From positions 1 to 26,578 of the forward strand of contig JAICJM010000037.1 of the NCBI GenBank assembly GCA_025928435.1: a stretch of DNA of 26,578 nt, given 5' to 3'. Positions 8,286 to 15,881 of the stretch are shown here, piece after piece (position 1 is the first letter of the stretch; each line of letters opens with the position of its first letter). The notes beneath the pieces are model-generated. The model made no database searches and was not told where the DNA came from. It worked only from the letters and a program-made list of their open reading frames with translations. This DNA is from Thermoleophilia bacterium (GTDB lineage Bacteria > Actinomycetota > Thermoleophilia > Gaiellales > JAICJC01). The position numbers and the translations under genes were made by a program.

Positions 8286-9104
8286 TCAGGCGTACCGCAG
8301 CACGAGCTCGCGGATGAACGGGTTGAGCACGTCCTGCGCGTGGCCGTAGATCGAGCAATGACCCATGCCCTCGAACTCGTGGTAATGGCCGTTGCCGGCG
8401 ACCTCGGCCAGCTCCATCCCGTCCTGGGGCGGGGCCTGGACGTCCTCCGAGAAGGCGATCACGTGCATCGGCACCGGGCAGTCGGGGAGCGCCTCCATCT
8501 GGTCGTAGAGCAGGCTCGCCTCCCACTGCGGGATGAGTGAGCTCTCGGCGTCGTCCGTCTCGAGCCACGCCGCGAGGTCCGCGCGCAGCTTCGGCCACAG
8601 CTCCCGGTTGCCCAGCACCTTGGCCGGGAACATCATCATCGCATGGTGGGCCACCGCCATCGGCCCGTCCAGCCGGTGCCCCTGCTTGCGCCATTCGATC
8701 TCGGCCTCCTGGTAGTCCCAGCCCCAGCCGATGCTGCGGGCGCCGGTGCCCATCGTGATGGCGCAGCGCAGGAGGTCGGGCCGGTCGATCGCCACCTGCT
8801 GGACGATCGCCCCGCCGAGCGAGAGCCCGACGATCGCGACCGGCGGCGTGCAGACCGCCTCGATCAGCTCCGCGGCGTCGCGGGCGAACGTCTCGAGCGG
8901 CCAGGGCATGGGGACGTCGCACTCGGTGCTGCCGACGCCGCGGTTGTCGAAGGTGGTGTTGCGGAACTCGCCTTCGAAGAAGGGGATCTGGTACGGGTGC
9001 CAGTCGGTGGCGAGGCCGCCGCCGCCCGACACCCAGAGGATGTCCGGCCCCTCGCCGTGCTGGACGTAGTGGATACGGGCCTCCGAACCCTGGAACGTCG
9101 GCAT
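8286..9104 (-). CDS. Alpha/beta-hydrolase fold protein
   Basis: A 272-aa single-domain alpha/beta hydrolase, cytoplasmic, with no signal peptide. It opens MPTFQGSEARIHYVQHGEGP, has the oxyanion-side GGGGLATDW, the FDNRGVGST strand-turn, and the nucleophile elbow GLSLGGAIVQQ (G-x-S-x-G-G), with Ser near residue 100. A probable acid is in IAFSEDVQAP and the catalytic His in MGHCSIYGH near the C-terminus. All elements of the triad are therefore present. The closest general types are esterase, lipase or 3-oxoadipate enol-lactonase-like hydrolases; the substrate cannot be deduced. Start ATG 9104 follows GAGAGG. Hairpin C separates it from mtnP upstream, so it may be expressed from the same minus-strand unit. 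Confidence 0.85.
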   Translation of the reverse strand: MPTFQGSEARIHYVQHGEGPDILWVSGGGGLATDWHPYQIPFFEGEFRNTTFDNRGVGSTECDVPMPWPLETFARDAAELIEAVCTPPVAIVGLSLGGAIVQQVAIDRPDLLRCAITMGTGARSIGWGWDYQEAEIEWRKQGHRLDGPMAVAHHAMMMFPAKVLGNRELWPKLRADLAAWLETDDAESSLIPQWEASLLYDQMEALPDCPVPMHVIAFSEDVQAPPQDGMELAEVAGNGHYHEFEGMGHCSIYGHAQDVLNPFIRELVLRYA

Positions 9105-9130
9105 CCCGCTAGCCTCTCACGGTCCGGTCG

Positions 9131-9153
9131 AACCATGGGGTGCCCCCACGGTT
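9131..9153. repeat. Compact intergenic hairpin C
   Basis: AACCATGGGG (9131-9140), a TGC loop, and CCCCACGGTT (9144-9153) give ten stem positions with a single A/C mismatch. The right arm overlaps the TAA stop codon of the mtnP-like gene (9152-9154). The organisation resembles hairpins A, B and D: a GGGG/CCCC core and location just after a minus-strand gene. No U-run follows on the minus strand. Confidence 0.6.
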
Positions 9154-9952
9154 AAAAGCGCGCGCCCTCGAGCGCGGTCGCGCAGATGTCCGAGGGCTGC
9201 GCCCCGATCTTCGGGATCGCCTCGAACAGCAGCCGGCGCAGCCGGTCGTTGTTCTCGGTGAACACCTTCACGACCGCCTCGTGGCTGACCGGCTCGATGT
9301 TCGGGTCGTCCTCGAGGCCGACGTCGTAGTCGGTGATGAGCGAGACGTTCGCGTAGCAGAGGCCGAGCTCGCGGGCGAGCCACCCCTCGGGATAGGCGGT
9401 CATGTTGATGACCCCCCAGCCCATCGCCGAGAACCACTTGCTCTCCGCCCGGGTCGAGAAGCGCGGGCCCTGGATCACGACGACGGTGCCGCCGTCGCGG
9501 ATGTCGAGCCCCTGCGCCCGGCCGGTCTCGAGCAGGATCGTGCGCAGGTCGGGGCAGTACGGATCGGCTGCCGACGCGTGCGTCGTTACGGGGCCGTCGT
9601 AGAAGGTGTCCTTGCGCGCGCTCGTGCGGTCGACGAACTGGTCGCAGACGACGAACGTGCCGGGCGGCAGGTCCTTCTGCAGGCTGCCGGAGGCGCAGGG
9701 GCCGATCAGGCGCCGCACGCCGAGCTCGCGCATCGCCCACAGGTTCGCCCGGTAGGGGATCGCGTGCGGCGGGAGCTGGTGGTTGCGGCCGTGGCGGGGC
9801 AGGAACGCCACCCGCCTGCCGCCGATCTCGCCGATCGTGAAGCGGTCGGACGTGGGCCCGTAGGGCGTGTCGACCGTCACCTCCTCAGCGCGCTCGAGGA
9901 ACGAGTAGAACCCCGATCCCCCGAACACGCCGATCTCCGCCGTCGCGCTCAT
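9152..9952 (-). CDS. mtnP: S-methyl-5'-thioadenosine phosphorylase-like purine phosphorylase
   Basis: A 266-aa member of the PNP/MTAP family 2 of nucleoside phosphorylases. It would cleave methylthioadenosine with phosphate to adenine and methylthioribose-1-phosphate, part of methionine and purine salvage. Motifs match the family: GVFGGSGFY at the phosphate loop, LPRHGRNH, PYRANLWAMRELGV, CASGSLQ, DQFVDRTSARKDTFYDG, IQGPRFSTRAES, INMTAYPE and ITDYDVG. The paired Asp in TDYD near the base site is the pattern for 6-aminopurines, favouring MTA or adenosine over inosine-type substrates. Start ATG 9952 sits behind GGAGGTGAT and overlaps the stop of the upstream gene in ATGA, so translation is coupled. 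Confidence 0.9.
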   Translation of the reverse strand: MSATAEIGVFGGSGFYSFLERAEEVTVDTPYGPTSDRFTIGEIGGRRVAFLPRHGRNHQLPPHAIPYRANLWAMRELGVRRLIGPCASGSLQKDLPPGTFVVCDQFVDRTSARKDTFYDGPVTTHASAADPYCPDLRTILLETGRAQGLDIRDGGTVVVIQGPRFSTRAESKWFSAMGWGVINMTAYPEGWLARELGLCYANVSLITDYDVGLEDDPNIEPVSHEAVVKVFTENNDRLRRLLFEAIPKIGAQPSDICATALEGARF

Positions 9953-10365
9953 ACATCACCTCCGGGTGTCCAGATCTTCGGCCGCTCGGGCGCGATGCGG
10001 CTCTCGGACGGCGGCGGCGGCTCGCCCTCGCCGGCCGCGGGCTCCTCCGGGCCGGCCGCCTTCCCCGCTGCGGGCTCCTTCCCCGCCTCGGCATAGGCGA
10101 GCTGCAGCTCCGAGAGCGCCGATCGCAGCGCCGTCATCGACGCGGGCTCCAGCACCCGCTCGAGCACCGGCAGCAGCGCGCGCACGGTCTCGATCGCGAG
10201 CGCGGTCTGGGCCAGATCGCGCTCTCCGCCGTCGCCGACGAGTCCCGTGCGCCGGTAGCCGACGTCGAAGACCGTCTGCACCATCGAGACGATCACGTCC
10301 TGCACCGGCACGGTGCGCATGAACTCGGCAGCCGCCTCCTGGACGTTCTGCTCGGGGTCGCTCAT
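9949..10365 (-). CDS. Small DUF1844-like protein with Ala/Pro/Glu-rich tail
   Basis: A 138-aa protein. The helical N-terminal two-thirds (VQDVIVSMVQTVFDVGYRR, ERDLAQTALAIETVRALLP, ALRSALSELQLAYAEAG) resembles the small DUF1844 family, whose function is unknown. The C-terminal ~35 residues are low complexity (Ala, Pro, Gly, Glu). No catalytic motif, signal peptide or membrane helix is seen. Start ATG 10365 has an excellent GGGAGGAGGGG and overlaps the stop of the upstream ligase gene in ATGA; its own stop overlaps the mtnP start in the same way. It is thus the middle gene of a translationally coupled trio. Confidence 0.65.
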   Translation of the reverse strand: MSDPEQNVQEAAAEFMRTVPVQDVIVSMVQTVFDVGYRRTGLVGDGGERDLAQTALAIETVRALLPVLERVLEPASMTALRSALSELQLAYAEAGKEPAAGKAAGPEEPAAGEGEPPPPSESRIAPERPKIWTPGGDV

Positions 10366-11558
10366 CCCGTCCCCTCCTCCCTGACGGACAGCCATTCCAC
10401 CACGGACTCACGCGTGCGCTCGACGGCCCGCGGCCACACGTCCTCGACCGTCGCCCCCGCCTCGAGCTCGGCCCCGTAGACCTCGGCCGCGGTCGGCTCC
10501 GACAGCGCTCCCAGATACGGCGCGATGCCCAGATCCGCGGCGACCTCGCCCACCTCGTCGACGAGCGCCTCCAGGCGCGCCCGGGCCGGCACGGCAGCGC
10601 CCGCGTCGAGGTCGATCAGCTCCCCGGTCATCCCCCACCGGATCGCCCGCCACATGTTCTCCTCGATCAAGCGGTGGGGGTGCGCGGGGAGCGGCCGGCC
10701 CTCGTCGAACCCGCGCGCGTAGTGGGCCGAGAGGGCCGTCATCAGCCCGGCCAGCGCCACCGCTCGCGAGAACTCCGGCTGGGCGTCGCAGATGCGCACC
10801 TCGACGGTCGGGAACGCCTGGTGCGGGCGCACGCTCCACCAGATCTCGGTGTGCTCGCGGATCGAGCGGGTCGCGATCAGGAACCGCACGAAGCGGTCGT
10901 ACTCGCCCCAGCCGTCGAACGCGTCGGGCACCCCGCAGCGGGGGAAGAAGCGGGTGAAGATCTGTGTGCGCGTCGACTGCAGGTGGGTGTGGCGGCCCTC
11001 CAGCCAGGGCGAGCTGCACGACGCAGCCAGCAGCTCGGGCAGGACCGAGCGCAGGGCGTTATTGACGGCAATCGCACGGTCGGCCCCGCGGATGCCGGTG
11101 TGCACGTGGATGCCGAAGGTGTTGTTGCGCCAGGCGACGTAGCGCAGCGTCGATTCGACCAGATGATAGTGCGGGGTGTCGATCACCTCCTGGTCCTGCC
11201 AGCGCGCGAACGGGTGCGTCCCCGTCGCCGAAAGCCGGTATCCGAGCCGGTCGGCCACGTCCATGAGGTCGAGCCGTCTGTGCGCCATCGTCTCGGCCGC
11301 CTCCGGGAAGGACTCGCACCGGCCCGTACGCACCTCGACCTCGGACCGGATCAGCTCCCCGGCCACCATCCCGGCCAGGGGGCCGGTCTTCGCGGCGGCG
11401 TCGAAGCGCTCGAACCCGGCGGTCATGTTCAGCCGTTCGCGGTCGAGGATCGCGAACTCCTCCTCGACGCCCACGGTGAAGTCGTCGCCGGCCTCGAACG
11501 ACGCCCGGGCGGCGGCCAGCGCCTCGACCGGGTCGGTGATCTTGGGGGTCTCACCCAT
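10362..11558 (-). CDS. Carboxylate-amine ligase, glutamate-cysteine ligase type 2 (YbdK family)
   Basis: A 398-aa ATP-dependent ligase of the GCS2/YbdK family, related to gamma-glutamylcysteine synthetases and to the Egt/GshA-like enzymes of actinobacteria. The N-terminal signature FTVGVEEEFAILD begins near residue 27. NNTFGIHVHTGI, SSPWLEGRHTHLQSTRTQIF, and HTEIWWSVRPHQAFPTVEVR are the conserved nucleotide- and substrate-site segments. These enzymes join an amino group to a gamma-carboxyl, but the real substrate of YbdK members is generally unproven. Start ATG 11558 gives MGETPKI. Its ribosome binding site is weak, and the GTG nine bases upstream is an alternative. A TTGACA hexamer on the minus strand (11636-11631) could be a -35, but no good -10 follows. 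It is the first gene of the ligase, DUF1844-like, mtnP unit. Confidence 0.82.
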   Translation of the reverse strand: MGETPKITDPVEALAAARASFEAGDDFTVGVEEEFAILDRERLNMTAGFERFDAAAKTGPLAGMVAGELIRSEVEVRTGRCESFPEAAETMAHRRLDLMDVADRLGYRLSATGTHPFARWQDQEVIDTPHYHLVESTLRYVAWRNNTFGIHVHTGIRGADRAIAVNNALRSVLPELLAASCSSPWLEGRHTHLQSTRTQIFTRFFPRCGVPDAFDGWGEYDRFVRFLIATRSIREHTEIWWSVRPHQAFPTVEVRICDAQPEFSRAVALAGLMTALSAHYARGFDEGRPLPAHPHRLIEENMWRAIRWGMTGELIDLDAGAAVPARARLEALVDEVGEVAADLGIAPYLGALSEPTAAEVYGAELEAGATVEDVWPRAVERTRESVVEWLSVREEGTG

Positions 11559-11680
11559 CGGCCGTGGCACGATACCCGCCCGGGGCGAACCGCATCTTCG
11601 TGTGGAGGATCGGGCTCCTTCGCAGTAACCTGTCAAGGTCCGCCTGGCCTGGCGGACCGGGCGACGGGCGGGGGTGGGCG

Positions 11681-12154
11681 ATGCACGTGAATCCGGCACG
11701 GCTTGCGTTGATGGTGTCCGCATGTGTCGCGTGCCTCGCCGGCGGCCTGCTCATGGGCGTGGCCACCGGCGGGTCGCACGCCGCGCATCTGTTTCAGATC
11801 GAGACCGTGACGACCTCCATCCGCGGCCATGCGCTGCCGGCGCAGACGGTGACGGTGACGCGGGCCGTCACGTCGAGCGACACGGTGACGGCGAGCCAGA
11901 CCGTGACAGCCGCCCCACGCGTGATCGAGGTGGTGGCGCGCCATCGCAGGAAGGCCGCCAGGACCGGCCCGTCGAGGCCGGCCAACCCACCGCCGAGCAC
12001 ACCCACGCCGGCCAAGCCAAAGCCCGCGCCGAAGCCGACGCCCGCCCCCACGCCGGCTCCAGCGCCCCAACCCAAGCCGAAGCCCGCGCCCAAGCCGGCT
12101 CCGCCACCTCCACCCAAGCCGAAGCCGGCGCCCAAACCGCCCCCGCCACACTAG
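11681..12154 (+). CDS. Exported or membrane-anchored Pro/Ala/Lys-rich low-complexity protein
   Basis: A 157-aa protein. A hydrophobic N-terminal segment (residues about 6-28, LALMVSACVACLAGGLLMG) works as a signal peptide or anchor; a Cys-Leu-Ala-Gly-Gly step inside it loosely recalls a lipobox but lies within the hydrophobic core. Residues about 40-75 are a Thr/Val-rich stretch (TVTVTRAVTSSDTVTASQTV). From about residue 95 to the end is a PKPAPK/PTPAP-type repeat that should be extended and could span or bind cell wall. No enzymatic domain is present. Start ATG 11681 has only a G-rich upstream sequence. It is the only plus-strand gene in the left half, divergent from the ligase and convergent with the histidine kinase, eight bases away. 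Confidence 0.6.
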   Translation: MHVNPARLALMVSACVACLAGGLLMGVATGGSHAAHLFQIETVTTSIRGHALPAQTVTVTRAVTSSDTVTASQTVTAAPRVIEVVARHRRKAARTGPSRPANPPPSTPTPAKPKPAPKPTPAPTPAPAPQPKPKPAPKPAPPPPPKPKPAPKPPPPH

Positions 12155-12162
12155 GCCCTGGG

Positions 12163-13821
12163 TCAGGCGGCCAGCGGAAGCCGCACGGTCACCGTCGTGC
12201 CCTCGCCCAGCGCGGACTCGAGCCAGAGATGGCCGGCGTGGGCGTCGACGATGCCCTTGCAGATCGCGAGGCCGAGGCCCGTGCCCGGGATCGCCTGCTC
12301 GACGGCGTTCCCGGCCCGGAAAAACCGCTCGAAGAGGCGCTCGCGGTCGGCCTCGGAGATCCCGATGCCGGAGTCCCCGACGTGCAGGACGGCATCCCGG
12401 CCGTCGACGGCGAGCTCGATGCGGAGGCTGCCCTCGTCCGGCGTGAACTTGATCGCGTTGGAGACGAGGTTCGAGAGCACCTGTGAGATCCGGTCGGCGT
12501 CGACGACGGCGGTGACGGGCTCGTCCGGTACACGCACGTCGAGTTGCTGGCGATGGGCAACCACCGCCGGCGCATGCATGTGCACGTTCCCGCGCACGAG
12601 CTCGCGCAGGTCGACCGGCTCGGGCCGGATCACCATTCGCCCGCTCTCGAGCCCCGAGAGCGTGAGCAGGTCATTGATCAGCGTGAGCAGCCGGCGCGCG
12701 TTCTGGTCGATGATGTCCAGGAACTCGGCCTGGTCGGGCGTCATCTCCCCCAGCTCGCCGTTCACGAGGATGTCCGTGTAGCCGAGGATCGACGCGAGCG
12801 GCGTGCGCAGCTCGTGCGAGACGCTCGAGACGAAGTCCGACTTGAACTGATCCGAGAGCCGCAGCGCCTCGACCTGCTGGGCCAGGGCCGTGTTCAGCTC
12901 GTCCAGCCGCGCGAGGATGTCGACGCGCTCGATGGCGACCGCCGCCTCGGCGGCGAACAGGCCCACCACCGCCGCGGCGCGGTCGGAGATCAGCGTGACG
13001 TGCCGGTCCCAGGCAACGAGCAGCACCCCGACCGGATCGCCATCGCGCAGCACCGGCTGCCACAGCGCGGTGACCAGGCCCGAGGCCTCGACCAGCTGGG
13101 GCGAGACGCCGCCGTGGGTGGAGAGGTCGGCGAAGAACGGCTCCCGCGACGCGAACACCTGGGCCGTGGCGGAGCTCGTGTGATCCATCGGCACCATCAG
13201 CGGCTCGGAATGGGCACCGGCGACCGCCGTCGACACCAGGTTGCCGGAGCCGTCCGGCTCCATGAGCACGGCCATGGCGCCGTCGCACACCTCGAGGGCG
13301 GCCTCGCAGATCGCGGTGCGGGCCGAGGCGGCGTCGGCCGTCCGCGGCAACCGCCGGGCCACCTCGGCGACGACGGTGAGGTCGGCCGCGTACTGGAACG
13401 CGAGCACGCCCGCCTCCTCCTCGGCCTGGCGCCGGTCGGTGACGTCGCGCACCGCGAGCATGCCCCACTCCTCGCGGGGCACCTGCCGGGCCGAGACCTC
13501 GAGATAGCACGGCGCGCCGGCCTTGGTGGCGCCGATCAGCTCGAACGGCGCGGGCTCGCCGATGCGGATGCGCTCGCCCAGCGCCGCCCGCTCGGCGGGC
13601 GCGGCCAGGTCGAGCACGCTCAGCGCGAGCGCCTCGTCGGCGGAGTAGCCGAAGGTCTGCGTGAAGGCCGGGTTCACGTCGACGATCTGCCCGTCGACAT
13701 GGGCCAGAAGCGGCTCGAAGGACGCCTCCCAGAGCGTCCGGAACGGGTCCGCGGCGGCGGCCTTGCGTCGGCGGAAGGGAAGGGCAAGTCGCCGCAGTCC
13801 GCGGGGGACGGATGCGTTCAC
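12163..13821 (-). CDS. Soluble PAS-GAF sensor histidine kinase
   Basis: A 552-aa histidine kinase with no transmembrane segment, so a cytoplasmic sensor. Domains in order: an Arg-rich N-terminus; a PAS domain at about 28-135 (IVDVNPAFTQTFGYSADEAL and the PAC-like WGMLAVRDVTDRRQAEEE); a GAF domain at about 150-300; a linker helix; HisKA with the H-box SVSHELRTPLASILGY; and a HATPase with N-box LVSNAIKFTPDEG, G1 DSGIGIS and G2 GTGLGLAICKG. All catalytic motifs are intact. No response regulator gene is adjacent, so it is an orphan kinase here. Start GTG 13821 lies 38 bases after the glycosyltransferase stop. The frame stays open far upstream into that gene, but those residues are not kinase sequence. 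Confidence 0.87.
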   Translation of the reverse strand: MNASVPRGLRRLALPFRRRKAAAADPFRTLWEASFEPLLAHVDGQIVDVNPAFTQTFGYSADEALALSVLDLAAPAERAALGERIRIGEPAPFELIGATKAGAPCYLEVSARQVPREEWGMLAVRDVTDRRQAEEEAGVLAFQYAADLTVVAEVARRLPRTADAASARTAICEAALEVCDGAMAVLMEPDGSGNLVSTAVAGAHSEPLMVPMDHTSSATAQVFASREPFFADLSTHGGVSPQLVEASGLVTALWQPVLRDGDPVGVLLVAWDRHVTLISDRAAAVVGLFAAEAAVAIERVDILARLDELNTALAQQVEALRLSDQFKSDFVSSVSHELRTPLASILGYTDILVNGELGEMTPDQAEFLDIIDQNARRLLTLINDLLTLSGLESGRMVIRPEPVDLRELVRGNVHMHAPAVVAHRQQLDVRVPDEPVTAVVDADRISQVLSNLVSNAIKFTPDEGSLRIELAVDGRDAVLHVGDSGIGISEADRERLFERFFRAGNAVEQAIPGTGLGLAICKGIVDAHAGHLWLESALGEGTTVTVRLPLAA

Positions 13822-13859
13822 GAGCGGGGTATCGGCGGGCGGGGGAAGCGGCTTGAGGC

Positions 13860-15110
13860 CTACGCGAGGGCGTCGTCGATCAGGCGCCGTGCGATCCCCT
13901 CCCAGCTCCAGCGGGCGACGACGGCGGCGCGCGCGAGGGCCCCGAGCCGCGCCCGCTCCTGCGCGGGGAGGGCGAGCAGCGCGTCCAGCCGCCGCGCCAG
14001 GTCGGCGCTCGACCCGTCGAAGGTGATGCCGGCCTCGCCAAGCCCTGCCGCGACCTCGGCCAGGCCCGAGTGGTCGGAGACGATCGGGAGCACCTCGCAG
14101 GCGGCCGCCTCGGCGGCGACCATCCCGAACGCCTCGGGCAGCACCGAGGGCACGACGACCGCCTCGGCCAGCGGGACGAGCAGCTGCAGCTGCTCGTGAT
14201 CCATCGCGCCGGTGAAGATCGTGCCCGGCGGGGCGGCCTCCTCGAGGTCGGCCCGGGCGTCGCCGAAGCCGACGACCACGAGCCCCACGCCGGGGTGCCG
14301 CGGGCCGACCTCGTGCCACGCCTCGAGCAGCAGGTGGACGCCCTTCTGGCGCATGAGCTTGCCGAAGTAGAGGACGAAGCGCCCGACGCCCTCGAGCGCC
14401 GCGGCCGCGCCCGGGTCGGCGGCGCGCTCGGCCGGCTCCGCCCATCCCGGCCCGGCCCCGGCATCGAGCAGCCGCCGCAGCTCCGGCATCGACCCCCGGC
14501 CGGGCGCGAACCCGTCGGTGTCCACGCCGGGCGGAACGATCCGCATCGCCTCGCGGTAGCGGCCCTCCCCCAGGAGCTCCTCGGTCACCGACACGATGTG
14601 CTCGGACCCCGCGTACACCGCCGCCGCGCCGGCGAGCCCGTCGCGGGCGAGATCGGCAAGCGCGGGCCTCCCGCGGATCGCGTACTCGAGCTCCGAGCCG
14701 TGCACCTTTACCGCGTACGGCGTCCCGCCCTCGCAGGCCGCCGAGGCGACCGGGCCGCCCATGATGGCATGGTTCGCGAGCACGAGTTCGGTCGGTGCGG
14801 CGGCGAGCTCGGCCCGGATCGCCTCGACGTTCGCGGCCGTGAACCGGTCGAGCTCGGCGGCCGTCATGTCGGGGACGTGACGGGCCTCGATGCCCTCGTA
14901 GCGGTCGAGCACGAACACGGGTAGCAGCGGGCCGACGTCCGGACGCACGACCCGCACACGCGGCCCGAGGTCGAACCGCTCGGCCCGCAGCTGCTGGCAG
15001 ACGACCACGACCTCGTGCCCGAGCCGCCCCCAGGCGCGGGCGATGTGCTGGGTGTAGATGTTCGAGCCCGTGCCCTCGAGCAGGTAGCCGTGCCACAGGA
15101 TCAGGCGCAC
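13860..15110 (-). CDS. GT4-family glycosyltransferase
   Basis: A 416-aa GT-B fold glycosyltransferase. The N-terminal domain opens MRLILWHGYLLEGTGSNIY, with HIARAWGRLGHEVVVVCQQ; this is the acceptor side. The C-terminal nucleotide-sugar domain has VLYFGKLMRQKGVHLLLEAW, VVVGFGDARADLE, VPSVLPEAFGMVAAEAAAC (the E-x7-E motif) and PIVSDHSGLAEV. It should transfer a sugar from a nucleotide donor with retention, as in glycolipid, glycogen-like or small-thiol pathways; donor and acceptor are unknown. No membrane helix. Start ATG 15110 begins at the conserved first strand. Its 3' end is 38 bases from the kinase start, so the two may be co-transcribed. Confidence 0.87.
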   Translation of the reverse strand: MRLILWHGYLLEGTGSNIYTQHIARAWGRLGHEVVVVCQQLRAERFDLGPRVRVVRPDVGPLLPVFVLDRYEGIEARHVPDMTAAELDRFTAANVEAIRAELAAAPTELVLANHAIMGGPVASAACEGGTPYAVKVHGSELEYAIRGRPALADLARDGLAGAAAVYAGSEHIVSVTEELLGEGRYREAMRIVPPGVDTDGFAPGRGSMPELRRLLDAGAGPGWAEPAERAADPGAAAALEGVGRFVLYFGKLMRQKGVHLLLEAWHEVGPRHPGVGLVVVGFGDARADLEEAAPPGTIFTGAMDHEQLQLLVPLAEAVVVPSVLPEAFGMVAAEAAACEVLPIVSDHSGLAEVAAGLGEAGITFDGSSADLARRLDALLALPAQERARLGALARAAVVARWSWEGIARRLIDDALA

Positions 15111-15133
15111 GGGTAGAGGCTACTCGTGCCCCG

Positions 15134-15164
15134 TGAATAAACGGGGTCTGACCCCGTTTATTCA
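15134..15164. repeat. Compact intergenic hairpin D: 31-base perfect palindrome
   Basis: TGAATAAACGGGGTC (15134-15148), a single T, and its exact complement (15150-15164). It fills most of the 58-base gap between the rex stop and the glycosyltransferase start. The inner GGGGTCTGACCCC is identical to hairpin A at 2218-2230, and the A/T-rich outer arms stand out from the surrounding GC-rich DNA. The one-base hinge makes a simple RNA stem-loop awkward, so a dispersed REP-like repeat or a protein-binding palindrome fits better. Confidence 0.75.
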
Positions 15165-15168
15165 GTCG

Positions 15169-15792
15169 CTAGGTCAGGTGGAAGTACAGCGCGTGCAGGA
15201 TCTCGACGACCGGGCTCGACCGGTGCACGGTCACGTCGGGCGGCGTGTCGATCAGCGCGTCGGAGTAGTTGAAGATGATCTTGACCCCGGCGGCGACCAG
15301 CATGTCGGCCGCCTCCTGGGCGGCCTCCTCGGGCACGGCCAGGACGCCCACGATGATGTTGCGGTCGCGCACCGCGCCGGGCAGGTCGGACACGGCCTGC
15401 ACCTGACGGTCGCCGATGCTCGTGCCGATCTTGGCCGGGTCGGAGTCGAAGACGCCGGCGATGTTGAACCCGTGGTCGGCGAACGTCGGCGACGACGCGA
15501 TCGCGGAGCCCAGCCGCCCGGCGCCGATCAGGACGATGTTGTGCTGCCCCGACGTCCGCAGGATCTTGCGGATCTCGGTGACCAGGTAGTCGATGTTGTA
15601 GCCCACGCCGCGCTTGCCGAACTTGCCGAACCCGGACAGGTCGCGCCGAATCTGGGTGGCGTTCACGTTCGTGTACTCGCCGATCTCCTGCGACGAGATC
15701 GAGTCGCGCCCCATCTTCTTCGCCTGCGTCAGCACCTGCAGGTAACGCGAGAGGCGGGCGGCGACGCCGACCGTCAGGCGCTCGGATTCCAA
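15169..15792 (-). CDS. rex: Redox-sensing transcriptional repressor Rex
   Basis: A 207-aa NADH/NAD+-responsive DNA-binding repressor. Residues about 1-80 are the winged-helix domain (LSRYLQVLTQAKKMGRDSIS, IGEYTNVNATQIRRDLSGFG, KFGKRGVGYNIDYLV). Residues about 85-190 are the Rossmann domain with IVLIGAGRLGSAIA and FDSDPAKIG, plus INYS-like IIFNYSDALID. The C-terminal helix (HRSSPVVEILHALYFHL) matches the family's domain-swapped tail. I chose TTG 15790-15792 because AAGGAG lies six bases upstream. A GTG at 15823-15825 with TGGAGA upstream is a real alternative, adding 11 residues. No clear TTGTGAA...TTCACAA operator is seen upstream. Rex normally controls respiratory and fermentative genes. Confidence 0.92.
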   Translation of the reverse strand: MESERLTVGVAARLSRYLQVLTQAKKMGRDSISSQEIGEYTNVNATQIRRDLSGFGKFGKRGVGYNIDYLVTEIRKILRTSGQHNIVLIGAGRLGSAIASSPTFADHGFNIAGVFDSDPAKIGTSIGDRQVQAVSDLPGAVRDRNIIVGVLAVPEEAAQEAADMLVAAGVKIIFNYSDALIDTPPDVTVHRSSPVVEILHALYFHLT

Positions 15793-15881
15793 AGGTTTCT
15801 CCTTCGAAGCGGGGGCGTGCAACACGATGTCTCCAGTGTAGCCACGGCGTTTTCGCACCCGCGCCGGTGCCCTGGCGGGTC

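Noticed and set aside
11664..12135. Tandem DNA repeat array in the Pro-rich gene
   Set aside because: The repetition is codon-level low complexity (CCG/GCG/AAG) without a fixed repeat unit, not a CRISPR or satellite array.
13822..15096. Extension of the histidine kinase frame upstream into the glycosyltransferase
   Set aside because: The residues are an Arg/Ala/Gly-rich out-of-frame shadow of the GT4 gene. The kinase N-terminus fits the GTG at 13821.
15793..15881. Rex operator upstream of rex
   Set aside because: I looked for TTGTGAA-N6-TTCACAA and close variants and found none; GTGTTGCAC alone is not sufficient.
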